A stretch of 64,000 nucleotides of DNA. It comes from CAYSBE01 sp044337585. GTDB lineage: Bacteria; Bacteroidota; Bacteroidia; UKL13-3. The DNA lies in the NCBI GenBank assembly GCA_044337585.1, contig JBIINH010000002.1:1-64000 (forward strand), read 5' to 3'. The position numbers were made by a program, and so were the translations under genes. How positions within the stretch are numbered: the stretch's first letter is position 1; each line of letters begins with the position of its first letter. Positions 61,542 to 64,000 of this stretch are shown here, one piece after another. Under the pieces are notes generated by a model that worked only from the letters and a program-made list of their open reading frames with translations, did not search any database and was not told where the DNA came from.

Positions 61542-62547
61542 TCATAAATTCTACGGCTTTGTTTACCATATTTTCTGAACCGATAAATACCGGCACACGC
61601 TGATGCAATTCCTCTGGTTTTACATCCATTACACGTTCGCTTCCGGTATGGGCTTTACCACCTGCTTGTTCTACTATAAATGCCATGGGATTGCACTCAA
61701 ACATCAAACGCAATTTACCGTTAGGAGCTTTATTTGTAGGCGGGTAAATAAAAATACCACCTTTAAGCAAGTTGCGGTGCAAGTCAGCCACCATTGAGCC
61801 AATGTAGCGTGCACTGTAAGGACGTTTGGTTTCCTTGTCTTTCTCTTTGCACCAGTCAATATATTTCTGCACGCCAATAGGGAAATCGCTGCTGTTTCCT
61901 TCATTTAGTGAATAGATGGCACCATCTTTTGGTGTTTTGATATTGGGATGCGAAAGGCAAAATTCACCAATGGAAGTATCAAGGGTGAAGCCATTAACTC
62001 CTGCACCTGTTGTGTATACCAGCATGGTTGATGATCCGTAAATAACATAACCTGCGGCAACCAGCTTATTACCGGGCTGAAGCACATCGGCAATGGTTGG
62101 TGTTGTTCCTGGCTCAGTTACCCTGCGGTAAACCGAGAAAATGGTTCCGATAGATACATTCACATCAATATTGGAAGAGCCGTCAAGCGGATCCATGCAT
62201 ACCACATATTTTGCATTATTGGAGTAAGGCCCATTCAATATGCGTATATCATCATCCTCTTCAGAAGCTACAACGCAGCATTCGCCACCGCGGGTAAGGG
62301 CTTGAATAAACAACTCATTTCCTATTAAATCCAGCTTTTTCACGTCTTCGCCCTGCACATTTACCTCTCCGGTTTCGCCAATAATTTCAGCAATACCCGC
62401 TTTGTTCACTTCACGGCTGATGATTTTGGCAGCGATACCTATATCCCGCATCAATCTTGAAAATTCGCCTTTTGCATAAGGAAAGTCAGCCTGTCGCTCA
62501 ATGATAAACTGGCCAAGTGTGGTAACGTTTTTGATGGATGATGACAT
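61519..62547 (-). CDS. fbp: Fructose-1,6-bisphosphatase, class 1
   Basis: 342 residues. It removes the 1-phosphate of fructose-1,6-bisphosphate in gluconeogenesis. Seen: LDLIGNELF, VVASEEDDDI, CMDPLDGSSNIDVNVSIGTIF metal site, RYIGSMVADLHRNLLKGGIFIYP, and EQAGGKAHTG. A promoter lies just upstream. The thioredoxin-like gene overlaps its 3' end. Confidence 0.96.
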   Translation of the reverse strand: MSSSIKNVTTLGQFIIERQADFPYAKGEFSRLMRDIGIAAKIISREVNKAGIAEIIGETGEVNVQGEDVKKLDLIGNELFIQALTRGGECCVVASEEDDDIRILNGPYSNNAKYVVCMDPLDGSSNIDVNVSIGTIFSVYRRVTEPGTTPTIADVLQPGNKLVAAGYVIYGSSTMLVYTTGAGVNGFTLDTSIGEFCLSHPNIKTPKDGAIYSLNEGNSSDFPIGVQKYIDWCKEKDKETKRPYSARYIGSMVADLHRNLLKGGIFIYPPTNKAPNGKLRLMFECNPMAFIVEQAGGKAHTGSERVMDVKPEELHQRVPVFIGSENMVNKAVEFMNAHAQQA

Positions 62548-62572
62548 TTGAATGATGTTTATTAATAGTGGG

Positions 62573-62580
62573 CAAATATA
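62573..62580 (-). promoter_or_regulatory. -7 element (TATATTTG) of fbp
   Basis: Perfect TAnnTTTG on the minus strand, 25 nt before the fbp ATG. No good -33 box. It lies in the divergent region shared with the aspartate kinase gene. Confidence 0.5.
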
Positions 62581-62627
62581 GCATAACAGTCTATTTTAAC
62601 GTAATATTGCCGCCAATTATCATTTGC

Positions 62628-63887
62628 ATGAAAGTATTCAAATTTGGTGGCGCATCAGTTAAAGATGCAGATGCGGTAAGAAATGTAGCACGGGTGCTCA
62701 ATCAGTATAAGAATGATCAGCTGTTGATTGTGGTTTCGGCCATGGGCAAAACGACCAACGCGCTTGAGAAGCTTGCTGTAGCATATGACCGTTTTGAGAA
62801 GGAAGAAATGCAAGCCATTTATAAAGATATTAAATCTTTTCATGATGCAATTATTGCTGATTTGCTAACCAACAGTCCAAGCCATGCCTATGATGATATC
62901 GAAAACTTGTTTATCGAATTGGAATGTATGCTTGAAACATATCCCGAGCACGACCGCGATACCACATACGATCAGATTGTAAGCTATGGTGAAATTATTT
63001 CAACCCGCATTGTAAGTGCTTACCTGAATGAAGCCGGCATTAAAAACCGCTGGATGGATGCACGTAATTTTATCAGTACCGACTCTACTTACAGAGAAGG
63101 CAAGGTGGATTGGCAAACCACACAAACCATGATTGAGCGTAAGCTTAAGCCCATCGTGCAAAAACAAATTGTGGTTACACAGGGCTTTATCGGCCAAAGC
63201 CGAGAGCACTTGACCACTACGCTTGGCCGCGAAGGTTCCGACTACTCCGCTGCAATATTTGCCTTTGGCCTCAATGCTGAAAGTGTTACCATTTGGAAAG
63301 ACGTGGCCGGTGTAATGAATGCCGACCCAAAGAAAATTCCTGATGCGGTGAAACTGGATGCGCTAAGCTATACCCATGCCATTGAAATGGCTTATTATGG
63401 TGCTACCGTTATTCACCCCAAAACCATTCAGCCTCTAAAAAGCAAAAATATCCCGCTTTATGTAAAATCGTTTATCAATCCCGATGCACCGGGAACAGTT
63501 GTAAATAATCAGGTGAATGAAGAGCGTATTCCTGTTATTATTTCCAAAACCAATCAGGTACTGATTTCCATCTCAAGCCGCGATTTCTCATTTATTGTGG
63601 AGGATAACCTGAGTAAAATATTTTCGCTATTTGCCGAACATCAGGTAAAAATAAACCTGATGCAAAACTCGGCCATAAGCTTTAGTGTGTGCGTAGATGA
63701 CAGTGGAGAGAAAATTGAACGTTTGAAAAACGACCTAAACATAGAATTTAACGTGCGCAGCAACGAGGCATTGGAAATGTACACCGTGATGTACTATGAT
63801 GATGCCACATTGAAACAATTACTGCAAGGTCGTGAACTATTGCTTGAGCAACGTACCCGCAATACCATTCAAATGGTGGTTAAATGA
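62628..63887 (+). CDS. lysC: Aspartate kinase
   Basis: 419 residues from ATG 62628; an earlier in-frame codon (62568) only adds intergenic sequence. It phosphorylates aspartate, the first step to Lys, Thr and Met. The N-terminus KVFKFGGASVKDADAV, YGEIIS, TTTLGREGSDYSAAIFA and WKDVAGVMNADPKK match the family. The C-terminal 130 residues form ACT-type regulatory domains (VLISISSRDFSFIVEDNLSKIF), implying feedback control. FolK overlaps its stop by 4 nt. Confidence 0.93.
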   Translation: MKVFKFGGASVKDADAVRNVARVLNQYKNDQLLIVVSAMGKTTNALEKLAVAYDRFEKEEMQAIYKDIKSFHDAIIADLLTNSPSHAYDDIENLFIELECMLETYPEHDRDTTYDQIVSYGEIISTRIVSAYLNEAGIKNRWMDARNFISTDSTYREGKVDWQTTQTMIERKLKPIVQKQIVVTQGFIGQSREHLTTTLGREGSDYSAAIFAFGLNAESVTIWKDVAGVMNADPKKIPDAVKLDALSYTHAIEMAYYGATVIHPKTIQPLKSKNIPLYVKSFINPDAPGTVVNNQVNEERIPVIISKTNQVLISISSRDFSFIVEDNLSKIFSLFAEHQVKINLMQNSAISFSVCVDDSGEKIERLKNDLNIEFNVRSNEALEMYTVMYYDDATLKQLLQGRELLLEQRTRNTIQMVVK

Positions 63888-64000
63888 TTAAATACTATTT
63901 CCTCACCGGAAGCAATATAGGCAATTCGGCCGAGCATCTTCATGCAGCTCGACAAAATATCGTTCATAAATTGGGAATTGTAAACAATGCTTCATCAATT
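63884..64000 (+). CDS. folK: HPPK (6-hydroxymethyldihydropterin pyrophosphokinase), 5' part
   Basis: The first 39 residues are in the window; the gene runs off the right edge. The sequence YYFLTGSNIGN followed by HLHAARQNIV and NNASSI matches the start of FolK (LGSNLGD...NL..A...I...S). ATG 63884 overlaps the aspartate kinase TGA (ATGA). Confidence 0.8.
   Translation, partial: MIKYYFLTGSNIGNSAEHLHAARQNIVHKLGIVNNASSI

Noticed and set aside
1..64000. Search for mobile elements, phage, toxin-antitoxin and defence systems
   Set aside because: No transposase, integrase, capsid, restriction-modification, retron or CRISPR-Cas motif is visible. Genes are mainly core metabolic and envelope functions.

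Overview
The window reads as an AT-rich chromosomal segment of a Bacteroidota bacterium, probably a free-living aerobic member of the Chitinophagia/Sphingobacteriia-like branch (lineage is inference). Several things seen in the sequence support this. Four secreted proteins carry type IX secretion (T9SS) C-terminal signals or look like T9SS cargo. Outer-membrane families typical of the phylum are present (DUF3078-like and DUF5723-like proteins). Consistent Shine-Dalgarno sequences are missing, and many genes are preceded by the Bacteroidota -7 promoter element TAnnTTTG. No phage, insertion sequence, CRISPR array, toxin-antitoxin or recognisable defence locus was seen; this is mostly a dense core-genome region.

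Layout. 1-960: tail of a membrane protein, tRNA-Ala(GGC) with terminator and a T-arm remnant, and a Rieske lipoprotein. 961-5163: an unusual tandem D-Ala-D-Ala-ligase fusion, a TlpA-like thioredoxin, a heptamer repeat tract and Pcm. 5328-8609: a degenerate Gfo/Idh-like protein, a lipoprotein and a polyprenyl-phosphate sugar transferase. 8652-15725: a DnaQ-type exonuclease with a DUF423 protein, then a three-gene envelope cluster (anchored propeller-like protein, lipoprotein, DUF5723-like barrel). 15828-23437: biotin carboxylase, a flippase-like protein, a T9SS nuclease, an M1 aminopeptidase, a biotin carrier protein and methionine aminopeptidase. 24204-30917: an OmpA-like coiled-coil lipoprotein, agmatinase, cysteine desulfurase, two outer-membrane proteins, a PcrA/UvrD helicase and a 2Fe-2S ferredoxin. 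30914-37550: a membrane protein, a hydrolase, PyrD and the sdhCAB operon. 37656-47488: a gliding-type T9SS protein with riboflavin synthase, a barrel protein, AspA with DUF3467, CarA, enolase, DivIC and a BadF-type kinase.

47519-56661 is one tight minus-strand run: PASTA protein, T9SS protein, rhodanese, seven-heme TPR cytochrome, MltG, a 60-residue unknown ORF, an MFS exporter and, after a 66-nt gap, MazG. 56773-64000: a lipoprotein, MnmA, a lipoprotein with a subtilisin-like protease, a thioredoxin-like protein lacking the second cysteine, fructose-bisphosphatase, aspartate kinase and the start of FolK.

How the genes fit together. Central aerobic metabolism is represented by succinate dehydrogenase, enolase, FBPase, AspA, biotin-dependent carboxylation, pyrimidine synthesis (carA, pyrD), riboflavin and the aspartate family. 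Envelope building is represented by the Ddl fusion, MltG, PASTA, sugar transferase, many lipoproteins and barrels. T9SS export is represented by cargo only; no secretion-machinery gene is in view. The most interesting leads are the Ddl-Ddl fusion with complementary loss of key residues, the PASTA-to-MazG operon with its coupled small ORF, heptamer tracts at two intergenic sites, promoters that sit almost on top of start codons, and a set of convergent gene pairs with overlapping stop codons. I did not find a convincing wholly new system.
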